Shown here one piece after another: positions 1-7,116 of a stretch of 32,581 nucleotides of DNA; positions within the stretch are counted from its first letter, which is position 1; each line of letters begins with the position of its first letter. The stretch is from Deltaproteobacteria bacterium (GTDB lineage Bacteria > Desulfobacterota > Syntrophia > Syntrophales > UBA5619): contig JAFGRP010000215.1 in assembly GCA_016935075.1 (NCBI GenBank), positions 1-32,581 on the forward strand. Reading direction: 5' to 3'. Made by a program: the position numbers and the translations under genes. The notes beneath the pieces are model-generated. The model was not told the DNA's origin, did no database searches, and worked only from the letters and a program-made list of their open reading frames with translations.

Positions 1-161
1 AGGAAGGAGACGATCTCGTAGGTCCCCCGATAAGGGGCGTGGAAAAGCCGAAGGACCACGTTGCCCGTAGCGAGGAGCATGAGCGCGAGCACGGCCATGC
101 CGCTCAAGACCAGCAGGATGCGGCCCAACAAACTGTCAATCTTATCAAGTGTGGTCATCAT
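1..161 (-). CDS. TRAP transporter small permease (DctQ family), 5' part only
   Basis: The N-terminal 53 residues are present; the gene runs off the left edge. It starts MMTTLDKIDSLLGRILLV, followed by a hydrophobic segment (about residues 12-35) and a PYRGTYEIVSF stretch, which is the usual opening of DctQ small membrane subunits of tripartite ATP-independent periplasmic transporters. The ATG overlaps the stop of the upstream dctP by four bases (ATGA, 158-161), so the two are translationally coupled; a second ATG three bases on is an alternative start. Function is inferred from this start and from the solute-binding protein next door. The large DctM permease would be expected beyond the window. 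Confidence 0.75.
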   Translation of the reverse strand, partial: MMTTLDKIDSLLGRILLVLSGMAVLALMLLATGNVVLRLFHAPYRGTYEIVSF

Positions 162-1183
162 TTTTTATCGTGCTTGTTCTTCAGCTTTTCGATCTCCGCG
201 ATGATCTCCGCCCCGGGGATCCCCTGGGCGCTCACCTTTTTGATGTAGCCGTCGATCATCGGCTTCACGAGCTTCCGTATTTCCGTCTTGCCTACGGCGG
301 GAAGCTGGATCACCTCGAGGTTGTACTTCTGTTTCGACCAGGCCAGCGACTCCGCCACGTGGTCGTCCACGTATTTGCCGGTCCATTCCGCCTGCTCGAT
401 GCGCATCCCGTCCATCGCCTTTTTCACGTCGGCCGGCAGCGCATTCCATTTGTCCCTGTTCATCACGACGGCAAAGGAGACCACAAAGAGGCTCGTATCC
501 GTCGCGAAGGGACAGTAAGCAGCGTAGTTCATGTCCTTGAGGACCTCGAGCGACGAGACGACCCCTTTGACGATCCCCTTCTGGATCGCCTCCGGCCTTT
601 CGGACTGGGGCATGGCAATCGGGATGCCGCCCAGGTTTTTGACGACCTCGGCGCCGGTTCCGGAAACAGCGAGCTCCATTCCCTTGAGGTCGTTCAGCGT
701 ACGGACGGGTTTACTCGTCATGAAATTCATCGGCGGGCAGGTAAACAGGGTCAGGATCTTCACCTTCTCGAACTCCTTCGGTTTGTACTTTTCGATCAGG
801 TCATAGAGGACGAGGCTCGCCACGCGGGCGCTCGGAAGACCAAGCGGCAGGTCCACCGCTTCCGAGACAGGGAAGCGGCCCGGCTGGTAGCTCATCGCGA
901 AGTTTCCGATGTCGGCCGATCCGGCGATGACGCCGTCGAAGATGTTCTTGGCCGGAAGCAGCGTCCCGCCTGGGAAGGTGTTGATCTTCACCTGGCCGTT
1001 GGTCCGCTTCTCGATCTCCTTGACCCACCGCTCCATCTGGACACAGGGGAAGGTCGAGGCCGGCGGGAAGTTCGCGTAGGTAAGCGTAACGGGCGCCGCT
1101 TTTGCAGGCGCCGGCGCAAGCGCGGCCGCAACGGCCAGACACAGGACCATCAGGACTGTCTTGAACAAAGCATCTGTTTTCAT
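158..1183 (-). CDS. dctP: TRAP transporter solute-binding protein (DctP family)
   Basis: 341-aa periplasmic binding protein that would deliver an organic acid to the DctQM permease. It has a signal peptide (MKTDALFKTVLMVLC, cleavage near APAKA-AP), then the DctP-like order: WVKEIEKRTNGQVKI, FPGGTLLPAKNIFDGV, a GSADIGNFAMSY segment, NDLKGMELAVSG and IQKGIVKGVVSS. I chose the ATG at 1183 because GGAGGAG sits a few bases upstream; an in-frame ATG at 1219 would add a basic 12-residue leader and lacks such a site. The position where many TRAP binding proteins carry the carboxylate-binding arginine (KIRV-type motif) reads ELAV here, so ligand binding may differ. It follows iorB by 32 bp, so the ligand may feed the ferredoxin oxidoreductase (inference). 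Confidence 0.85.
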   Translation of the reverse strand: MKTDALFKTVLMVLCLAVAAALAPAPAKAAPVTLTYANFPPASTFPCVQMERWVKEIEKRTNGQVKINTFPGGTLLPAKNIFDGVIAGSADIGNFAMSYQPGRFPVSEAVDLPLGLPSARVASLVLYDLIEKYKPKEFEKVKILTLFTCPPMNFMTSKPVRTLNDLKGMELAVSGTGAEVVKNLGGIPIAMPQSERPEAIQKGIVKGVVSSLEVLKDMNYAAYCPFATDTSLFVVSFAVVMNRDKWNALPADVKKAMDGMRIEQAEWTGKYVDDHVAESLAWSKQKYNLEVIQLPAVGKTEIRKLVKPMIDGYIKKVSAQGIPGAEIIAEIEKLKNKHDKK

Positions 1184-1215
1184 TTTTCTCCTCCTTTGTT
1201 TATGTTTATATCTTT

Positions 1216-1713
1216 TCAACAGCCTGCCAGGCGGAAACCCGCCAGGTTCGTCTCAAGCTTTCCGGCCGGCGAGATCCGCCGGAGGACCGCCTCGACCGTT
1301 GCCGCGTCGCAGAAAAGCCCTCCCTGACGGACGGCAAATCCGAGAAGCACCAGGTTCGCGATGACCGGCGTCCCCTGCTCCCTGGCGAGACTTGTCGCAT
1401 CAATCGCTTCTCCGTCTCCATTCTTTTCCCGGTTGATGTAAATCAATCCCTGCGGTTTCAGGAATCCCCGGTGAACCTCCAGATTGCCCGCGTGGAGGAA
1501 GAGGCCGATGTCGGCCTGCCCCGACCGGATGAGCGGGCTCGTGAAGGGACCGACCTTCACATGGGAGATCACCGTCCCGCCGCGCATCGCCATCCCGTGC
1601 GTTTCCGAGGTCAGAACCTCCATCCCCTTTTCGATGGCCGCCTCCGCGAGGATCCGTGTTGCGAAAAGGACCCCCTGGCCGCCGATGCCGCTCACAACGA
1701 TCTGTTGTTTCAT
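1216..1713 (-). CDS. iorB: Indolepyruvate:ferredoxin oxidoreductase beta subunit
   Basis: 165-aa gamma-type domain of the 2-oxoacid:ferredoxin oxidoreductase superfamily. It opens QQIVVSGIGGQGVLFATRIL, with the typical SETHGMAMRGG and SHVKVG motifs. The partner alpha subunit carries the TPP and Fe-S sites; this subunit completes the CoA-dependent oxidative decarboxylation of aryl pyruvates (indolepyruvate, phenylpyruvate) to aryl-acetyl-CoA with reduction of ferredoxin. Its start overlaps the iorA stop by four bases (1710-1713), showing tight coupling. Length is normal for the short form of IorB. The exact aryl substrate cannot be read from sequence. Confidence 0.9.
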   Translation of the reverse strand: MKQQIVVSGIGGQGVLFATRILAEAAIEKGMEVLTSETHGMAMRGGTVISHVKVGPFTSPLIRSGQADIGLFLHAGNLEVHRGFLKPQGLIYINREKNGDGEAIDATSLAREQGTPVIANLVLLGFAVRQGGLFCDAATVEAVLRRISPAGKLETNLAGFRLAGC

Positions 1714-3542
1714 GGCTTTTCCCCTTCCGCCCGGATGGCGCCCGCGGGGCAGACGTGCACGCAGACGCCGCAGCCGATGCAGCGGTCCTGATCGATCCCT
1801 GCCCGGTTTTCCTCTGTATCAAACAGGATGGCGGGACATTCAAATTTTTCGATGCAGGCCCGGCAACCGATACAGTCGTCCATGATGCTCATCGCGAATA
1901 CGGCCTGAGCCCGGCGCGCCGCCCGGTTCACAATGCAGGGGTGCCCGGCGATGAGGACGGCGATATTTCCCTCCGGCGACCGGATGAAGCCGTCCGCCTC
2001 CTTGAGTGCAGCGGTGAAGGCCTCGACGTCGTAGGGGTCGATCTCCCGGAGGTGCCGGACGCCGCAGGCTCGGACAAGATCGGATATGAAGACCTTCCTT
2101 CCGGCGCTTCCGTCCGCCCGGATGCCGATTTGGGGGGTCGGCTGGTGGCCGGTCATGGCGGTTGTCGCGTTGTCGAGGATAACGACGATGAAGCGCGCCC
2201 CTTGGATGACGGCGTTGATCAGGCCCGGGATCCCCGCATGGAAGAAGGTGGAATCCCCGATCGTGACGACGATCGTCGGAAAATCGGCTCCGGCGGCGGC
2301 GTAGGCATGGTAGAAACCCGCCCCCTGGCTGATGCAGGCGCCCATGCAGTGGCAGGTATCCACCGCGCCGAAGTTCATTCCCAGCGTGTAGCACCCGATG
2401 TCGCTGGGGAAAATACCTGCGGGAAAGGTCTCGCGGATTGCATAGAAGGCCGCCCGGTGGCCGCACCCCGCGCAGAGCGACGGGCGAATCCCTTTCTTCG
2501 CCGCGGGCGCAAGCGAAACGGCGGGAAGACCGAGGAATTTCCGAAAGATTTCCTCGATGACGTCGGGCGTGAGTTCCCCCTGGCGGGGAACATCACCGGA
2601 GTTCCGGCCGCTGATTCCGCCGTCGGCGAATTGCATCTCAATCACGCTGTCCGTCTCTTCCAGGACGAGGACTTTCTCATAGCGTCCCCGGATTTCCTCG
2701 ATGAACGGTTGGTGGAGCGGATAGGCAAGGCGGACCTGGTAGAGGTCGATCTTGCCCTCCGTCCCCAGGTTGTCAAGCAGTTCGCGGGCGTGGGCGAAAG
2801 AAACGCCGGAGGCGACGATACAGGTCCGGGGACGTGAGCGGTCGCCGGCAAAGAGCATCGGGGCGAAGGCCGGCTCCCCGGCAATCCGGTCCAGTTTTTC
2901 ATTCAGAAGACGGTGGAGTCCGGTGAGGAACTGCGGCGTGGCCACCCACCGGCCGGGGTTTTTTTCAAAATTCGCCTTCTGCTGCCGGGGTGAGGGGGTA
3001 TGGCAGGAAACGTTCTGGCGGGCGTGGCAGACGCGCGTCGTCGGCCGGAGGATGACCGGAATCTCATACTTCTCCGAGAGGGCGAAGGCCTCGGTCACCA
3101 TCTCCCGCGCTTCCCTGGGCGAGGAGGGATCGAAGACCGGCGCCTTGGCGAAGAGGCCGAACAGCCGGCTGTCCTGCTCCGTCTGCGAGCTTTGCGGCCC
3201 CGGGTCGTCCGCAGCAATCAGGATGAACCCGCCCTTGACGCCGAGGTAGGCCGCGCGGGTGAAGGGATCGGCCGCGACGTTCAACCCCACCTGCTTCATC
3301 GCCACCGCGGAGCGCCGCCCCGCCATGCTGTTGGCAAGCGCCGTCTCGCAGGCAACCTTCTCGTTGACCGACCACTCCGCGTGGAGCGCTGTGCCGGTCT
3401 CCTTCGAAAAGGCGACGACCGAAGAGAGGATCTCCGAGGCGGGCGTCCCCGGATAGGCGGCGGCCAGCGTGCACCCCTCCTCGACGAGGCCGCGGCCGAT
3501 CGCCTCGTTGCCCATCAGGATCCTCTGTTCCGTTTTGTCCAT
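1710..3542 (-). CDS. iorA: Indolepyruvate:ferredoxin oxidoreductase alpha subunit
   Basis: 610-aa cytoplasmic subunit. The order is that of IorA: N-terminal pyrimidine domain (GNEAIGRGLVEEG, AAYPGTPASEI), middle transketolase-like domain, TPP-binding domain (CAGCGHRAAFYAI; GDSTFFHAGIPG then DNATTAMTGHQPTP), and a C-terminal ferredoxin domain with two 4Fe-4S sites: CIGCRACIEKFECP and CIGCGVCVHVCP. The first cluster has the shifted cysteine spacing usual for IorA. ATG at 3542 is preceded by a GGGGAAA-type site. It heads the iorAB-dctPQ unit and sits 41 bp downstream of an intrinsic terminator, so readthrough is probably regulated. The reaction is aryl-pyruvate + CoA + 2 oxidised ferredoxin to aryl-acetyl-CoA + CO2. 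Confidence 0.93.
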   Translation of the reverse strand: MDKTEQRILMGNEAIGRGLVEEGCTLAAAYPGTPASEILSSVVAFSKETGTALHAEWSVNEKVACETALANSMAGRRSAVAMKQVGLNVAADPFTRAAYLGVKGGFILIAADDPGPQSSQTEQDSRLFGLFAKAPVFDPSSPREAREMVTEAFALSEKYEIPVILRPTTRVCHARQNVSCHTPSPRQQKANFEKNPGRWVATPQFLTGLHRLLNEKLDRIAGEPAFAPMLFAGDRSRPRTCIVASGVSFAHARELLDNLGTEGKIDLYQVRLAYPLHQPFIEEIRGRYEKVLVLEETDSVIEMQFADGGISGRNSGDVPRQGELTPDVIEEIFRKFLGLPAVSLAPAAKKGIRPSLCAGCGHRAAFYAIRETFPAGIFPSDIGCYTLGMNFGAVDTCHCMGACISQGAGFYHAYAAAGADFPTIVVTIGDSTFFHAGIPGLINAVIQGARFIVVILDNATTAMTGHQPTPQIGIRADGSAGRKVFISDLVRACGVRHLREIDPYDVEAFTAALKEADGFIRSPEGNIAVLIAGHPCIVNRAARRAQAVFAMSIMDDCIGCRACIEKFECPAILFDTEENRAGIDQDRCIGCGVCVHVCPAGAIRAEGEKP

Positions 3543-3582
3543 TGTGTCGTTTCCCCTTTTCCTCTTCCGTTTTACTCACAAC

Positions 3583-3612
3583 AAAAAAAGCCAGGGGCTG
3601 TGCGCCCATGGC
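3583..3612 (-). terminator. Intrinsic terminator before iorA
   Basis: Arms 3604-3612 and 3590-3598 form a nine-position stem with one central mismatch and a five-base loop, followed on the minus strand by seven Ts (A-run at 3583-3589). It lies between the predicted promoter and the iorA start, so it either attenuates iorA or ends a small RNA. Confidence 0.7.
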
Positions 3613-3740
3613 CTTGGATTCCGTTATCAAATGTCTTAAATTCCTATTTGCCGCAGACCCGCACGCCCCGTGCCCTATGTGAGCTGCGCCACCACCAGAG
3701 TTTCACCCGCGGGATCTGCAAGTCCATAAAACTTCCCTTC
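3583..3740 (-). ncRNA. Structured leader or small RNA upstream of iorA, unassigned
   Basis: From the predicted start at about 3740, the minus-strand RNA would be about 160 nt and end in the terminator at 3583-3612. A strong stem pairs GCGGGATCTGC (3709-3719, plus strand) with GCAGACCCGC (3653-3662) with one bulge, enclosing about 45 nt of mostly G/C sequence. A purine-rich linker follows, then the terminator hairpin 41 bp before iorA. This is the architecture of a riboswitch or attenuator, or of a stand-alone small RNA. I do not recognise a known family. 6S RNA was considered because of length and position, but the two ends do not pair as 6S ends should. Confidence 0.5.
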
Positions 3741-3746
3741 ATTGTT

Positions 3747-3775
3747 TATATACCCGAACCGAAAAAAGAATGCAA
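3747..3775 (-). promoter_or_regulatory. Sigma-70-type promoter for iorA leader
   Basis: Reading the minus strand, TTGCAT (3770-3775) and TATATA (3747-3752) are separated by exactly 17 bases in an AT-rich stretch. Transcription would begin near 3740. Confidence 0.6.
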
Positions 3776-3801
3776 GTTTTTTTTGAAATTTTAAAAAAAC
3801 C

Positions 3802-3830
3802 TTGACAACCACATTCATCCTTGGTAGCGA
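3802..3830 (+). promoter_or_regulatory. Candidate promoter for Mn2+ riboswitch and P-type ATPase
   Basis: TTGACA (3802-3807), 17-bp spacer, then TAGCGA (3825-3830). The -35 is perfect and the -10 weak. It lies just before the riboswitch aptamer, with an AT-rich upstream tract shared with the divergent iorA promoter. Confidence 0.5.
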
Positions 3831-3834
3831 GTCC

Positions 3835-4031
3835 GGTCAAAGGGGAGTAGCTGAACAGCGCTATCGCCAACACGGCCTTGTGCCCGGTGCCGCTGGTCAG
3901 ATTCAAACAGACAGGCGGGACCTTGATCACGGCAGGTCCAGGGGCAAGATTCTTCAGAGCCTGTCGGTCGACATCGAAAAAGACAAGCGAGACCTTGACC
4001 GAGGAAGCAGCCTCTCAAAGGTCTTTTTTTT
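3835..4031 (+). ncRNA. yybP-ykoY (Mn2+) riboswitch with intrinsic terminator
   Basis: The family hallmarks are visible: AAAGGGGAGTAGC (3839-3851) at the 5' side and GCGAGACCTTGACC (3987-4000) at the 3' side. The outer helix pairs GGTCAA..GG (3835 onward) with CCTTGACC (3993-4000). The same 3' strand can instead form a terminator: AGACCTT (3990-3996) pairs with AAGGTCT (4018-4024) around an inner GAGG/CCTC stem, followed by a run of seven Ts (4024-4030). Aptamer and terminator are mutually exclusive, which predicts an ON switch: bound Mn2+ prevents termination. This matches what is known for the family, which controls Mn2+ exporters including P-type ATPases. A near copy of the 3' half occurs at 3910-3928. 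Confidence 0.87.
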
Positions 4032-4144
4032 AGCCTGCAATGGACGCCTGATCCAATTGACGAGGCGCCTGCGGGCGTCTTGAAACGGCAACATGCTTGG
4101 ATGGACCGTTCAGATGACAACCGATAGAGGAGGAGGAAACCCCC

Positions 4145-6967
4145 ATGATGGATGGACAATGCCATTTCAAAAAGATTGACGATCTCGTCGGCGAACTGCG
4201 TACCCATGTCGAACAAGGTCTCAGCAGCCAGGAGGCGAATGACCGCCTGCAAACGCATGGTCCCAATGAACTCACCGAAAAGCCCCGGCCGGGGTTCCTC
4301 AAACTGCTCCTCGACCAGTTCAACAACTTTCTGGTCATCATCCTGATCGTCGCCGCGGTGATCACGCTTTTTCTGGGCGAATATATCGACGCCATCGCCA
4401 TCACCATCATCGTCGCCCTCAATGCCGTGGTCGGCGTTGTCCAGGAATCGAAGGCCGAAAAGGCGATCGCCGCCCTCAAGAAGATGGCCGCCCCGAATGT
4501 CCAGGTCGTCCGCAACGGCGAGCAGCAGACGATTCCCGCCCGGGAACTCGTCGTCGGCGACATTGTCGTTCTGGAGGCGGGCAACTATGTCCCCGCCGAC
4601 ATGCGCCTGGTCGAGAGCGTCAACCTCAAGATCGAAGAGGCCTCACTGACGGGAGAATCGGTGCCCGTTGAGAAGAACGCGGCGGTGGTCCTGGACCGGG
4701 ACATCCCTCTGGGCGACCGGAAAAATACCGTCTTCATGAGCACCCTGATCACTTACGGGCGGGGGAAGGGTCTCGTGACGGGGACCGGCATGCACACGCA
4801 GATCGGCCTGATCGCCGAGATGCTCCAGTCCTACGAGGACGAGGCCACTCCCCTCCAGCAGAAGCTGGAGCATTTGGGCAAGATCCTCGGCACGATCTGC
4901 CTGGCCATCTGCGGCGTCGTCTTCATCTACGGTCTGTTCCGGGACACGCATCTGGCGAACGTCTTCGATATCGGCGTCCTTCATTACCTGACCACCGAGA
5001 AGGCCGACATCATCAACCTTTTCATGGTCGCCGTGAGCCTGGCCATCGCCGCCGTCCCGGAGGGGCTGCCGGCGATCGTGACCATCTGCCTGGCCCTCGG
5101 GATGCAGCAGATGATCAAGAGAAACGCACTGATCCGCAAGCTTCCCGCCGTGGAAACCCTCGGCTGCACCACGGTGATCTGTTCCGACAAGACGGGAACG
5201 CTCACCCAGAACAAGATGACCGTTCTCCAGGGATGGGCGGGGAACAAGCGTTTTCGGGTGAGCGGTGAGGGGTATGACCCGAACGGGTCGTTCACACTGG
5301 ACGGCCAACCCCTGGATCCCGCGGCGGATCCGGATGTCGCGGTGCTGCTGCAGGGCGGCCTGTTGTGCAACGATGCAATGCTCGAACAGAAAGAGGACGA
5401 TTCCGGCGCCAAACGCTGGCGGATCATCGGTGACCCGACGGAAGGGGCGATGATCGTCGCGGGGGGCAAGGGCGGCTTCTGGCGCAAGGAACTGGAGAAG
5501 GTTTTGCCGCGCGTGGAAGAGATCCCGTTCGATTCGGACCGCAAAAGGATGACGACCATCCACGAAAAAAAGCAGTCCGATTACGGAAAGGCGTCGGGTT
5601 TTGATTTTCCGCCCATTATCGCCTTTGTCAAGGGGGCGCCGGACGTGGTGCTGGACCTCTGCGGCAGATTCCTGAAAGACGGCAAACCTGTCGACCTGAC
5701 GGAAGGGCAGCGCCGGGAGATCCTCGATCAGAACCATTCGCTGGCCAGCAGCGCCCTGCGGGTTCTGGGGGTTGCCTACCGCCCCCTGTCCGAGGTGCCT
5801 GCAAACTGTATTTGTGATGAGATTGAAAAGGATCTGACCTTCATCGGCCTGATGGGGATGATCGATCCGCCGCGTCCGGAGGTGATCGAGGCGGTGAAGC
5901 TGGCCGCGGGCGCGGGATTGAAGAGCGTCATGGTGACCGGTGATTACCGGGACACCGCCGAGGCGATTGCCGGCGAGATCGGCCTTTTGACCCCCGGCGG
6001 CCTGGTCTTCACCGGGGCGGAACTGGATCGGATGAGCGACGAGGAGCTGGCGGCCCGGGCGGACCGGGTGGATGTCTGCTGCCGCGTCTCGCCGGCGCAC
6101 AAAACCAAGATCGTCGACGCCCTCAAGGCGCGCGGCCATATCGTGGCGATGACCGGCGACGGCGTGAACGACGCACCGGCCCTCAAGCGGGCGAACATCG
6201 GCGTGGCGATGGGAATCACCGGCACCGACGTCTCGAAAGAGTCGGCGGACATGGTCCTGACGGATGACAACTTCGCCAGCATCGTTTCGGCGATCGAACA
6301 GGGAAGGATCATCTATGCCAACATCCGCAAGTTCGTCTACTTCCTGCTGGCCTGCAACGTCGGCGAGATCCTGATCGTCTTCGGTGCAATGCTGATGGGG
6401 TTCCCTATCCCGCTGAAGCCCATCCAGTTGCTCTACCTGAACCTGGTCTCCGACGGGGCGCCGGCCCTGGCGCTGGGGATGGAAAAAGGCGAGCCGGACA
6501 TCATGAAGACCCCCCCCCGGCCCCCGAAGGAACCGGTAATCAACCGCGACATGGCCATCGGCATCTCCGTGGTGGCCGTCGTCGACGCCATCGCCATCCT
6601 GACGGTCTTCTACCTGGCCATGCATCGCTTCCCCGGAGATTTTGACCACACCCGAACCATTGCCTTCGTGACCCTCTGCACCTCGGAATTGCTCCGGGCC
6701 TTCACTGCCCGTTCGGAGCACCACAGCGTATTTTCGATCGGCGTTTTCTCCAACCGCTGGATGGTCTGGGCCGCAGGCGGCTCTTTCGTGCTGGTGCTTT
6801 TGACGGTCTATGTGCCTTTCCTGCGGCCCTTCTTCGACACGGTGGCCTTGGGCTGGGACGAGTGGTTATTCATGGCGCCGTTCTTCTTTGCCGCGCCGGT
6901 GGCGATGGAACTGGTCAAGGTCTATTTGCGGATCACCCGGAAAAATATACCGGCGGCACAACAGTAA
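4145..6967 (+). CDS. P-type cation-transporting ATPase (type IIA-like), probable Mn2+ exporter
   Basis: 940-aa membrane pump that couples ATP hydrolysis to cation export. In order: cation-ATPase N-terminal domain, membrane helices near residues 55-100, actuator loop TGES (169-172), helix 4 with PEGLP (305-309), phosphorylation motif DKTGTLT (Asp348), and the hinge MTGDGVNDAPALK from residue 669. Then come CNVGE (Asn738, Glu741) in helix 5 and NLVSDG (Asn766, Asp770) in helix 6. The Glu in PEGLP plus these Asn/Glu/Asp residues match the Ca2+/Mn2+ site of SERCA/PMR1-type pumps, so this is not a Cu/Zn P1B ATPase. ATG at 4145 follows GAGGAGGAGG; ATG 4148 is also possible. The Mn2+ riboswitch upstream makes Mn2+ the likely cargo; Ca2+ is the alternative. 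Confidence 0.92.
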   Translation: MMDGQCHFKKIDDLVGELRTHVEQGLSSQEANDRLQTHGPNELTEKPRPGFLKLLLDQFNNFLVIILIVAAVITLFLGEYIDAIAITIIVALNAVVGVVQESKAEKAIAALKKMAAPNVQVVRNGEQQTIPARELVVGDIVVLEAGNYVPADMRLVESVNLKIEEASLTGESVPVEKNAAVVLDRDIPLGDRKNTVFMSTLITYGRGKGLVTGTGMHTQIGLIAEMLQSYEDEATPLQQKLEHLGKILGTICLAICGVVFIYGLFRDTHLANVFDIGVLHYLTTEKADIINLFMVAVSLAIAAVPEGLPAIVTICLALGMQQMIKRNALIRKLPAVETLGCTTVICSDKTGTLTQNKMTVLQGWAGNKRFRVSGEGYDPNGSFTLDGQPLDPAADPDVAVLLQGGLLCNDAMLEQKEDDSGAKRWRIIGDPTEGAMIVAGGKGGFWRKELEKVLPRVEEIPFDSDRKRMTTIHEKKQSDYGKASGFDFPPIIAFVKGAPDVVLDLCGRFLKDGKPVDLTEGQRREILDQNHSLASSALRVLGVAYRPLSEVPANCICDEIEKDLTFIGLMGMIDPPRPEVIEAVKLAAGAGLKSVMVTGDYRDTAEAIAGEIGLLTPGGLVFTGAELDRMSDEELAARADRVDVCCRVSPAHKTKIVDALKARGHIVAMTGDGVNDAPALKRANIGVAMGITGTDVSKESADMVLTDDNFASIVSAIEQGRIIYANIRKFVYFLLACNVGEILIVFGAMLMGFPIPLKPIQLLYLNLVSDGAPALALGMEKGEPDIMKTPPRPPKEPVINRDMAIGISVVAVVDAIAILTVFYLAMHRFPGDFDHTRTIAFVTLCTSELLRAFTARSEHHSVFSIGVFSNRWMVWAAGGSFVLVLLTVYVPFLRPFFDTVALGWDEWLFMAPFFFAAPVAMELVKVYLRITRKNIPAAQQ

Positions 6968-7004
6968 TTATGGCCGGCAGCCGATAAACCGGTCTAAGTG
7001 TTCT

Positions 7005-7051
7005 AAAAAAATCCCTCCCCGCTGAATGCGAAAACTGGGGAGGGATTTTTT
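7005..7051. terminator. Bidirectional intrinsic terminator between the ATPase gene and paaK
   Basis: Ten-base perfect arms ATCCCTCCCC (7011-7020) and GGGGAGGGAT (7037-7046), flanked by an A-run on the left and a T-run on the right. It can stop both the plus-strand ATPase transcript and the convergent minus-strand paaK transcript. Confidence 0.88.
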
Positions 7052-7116
7052 AGATGGGAGAACCCCTTTGCCGGGTGCAGGGGTTTCCGCATCGTTGTGT
7101 TTGGATTCTCAGTGAT

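Noticed and set aside
1656-2837. Long plus-strand open frame (393 codons) opposite iorA
   Set aside because: It is the antisense shadow of a gene with unmistakable IorA motifs; its own translation is Arg/Asp/Gly-rich with no domain.
3583-3740. 6S RNA as identity of the iorA leader RNA
   Set aside because: Length and terminator fit, but the ends do not form the long closing stem and I cannot see a convincing central bubble; left unassigned.
3802-4083. 93-codon plus frame between iorA and the ATPase gene
   Set aside because: It lies within the riboswitch and terminator, with no ribosome site or family resemblance.
4643-6724. Minus-strand open frame of 693 codons opposite the P-type ATPase
   Set aside because: A GC-driven shadow of a gene with all P-type ATPase motifs; the translation shows His/Asp/Gly-rich low-complexity sequence.
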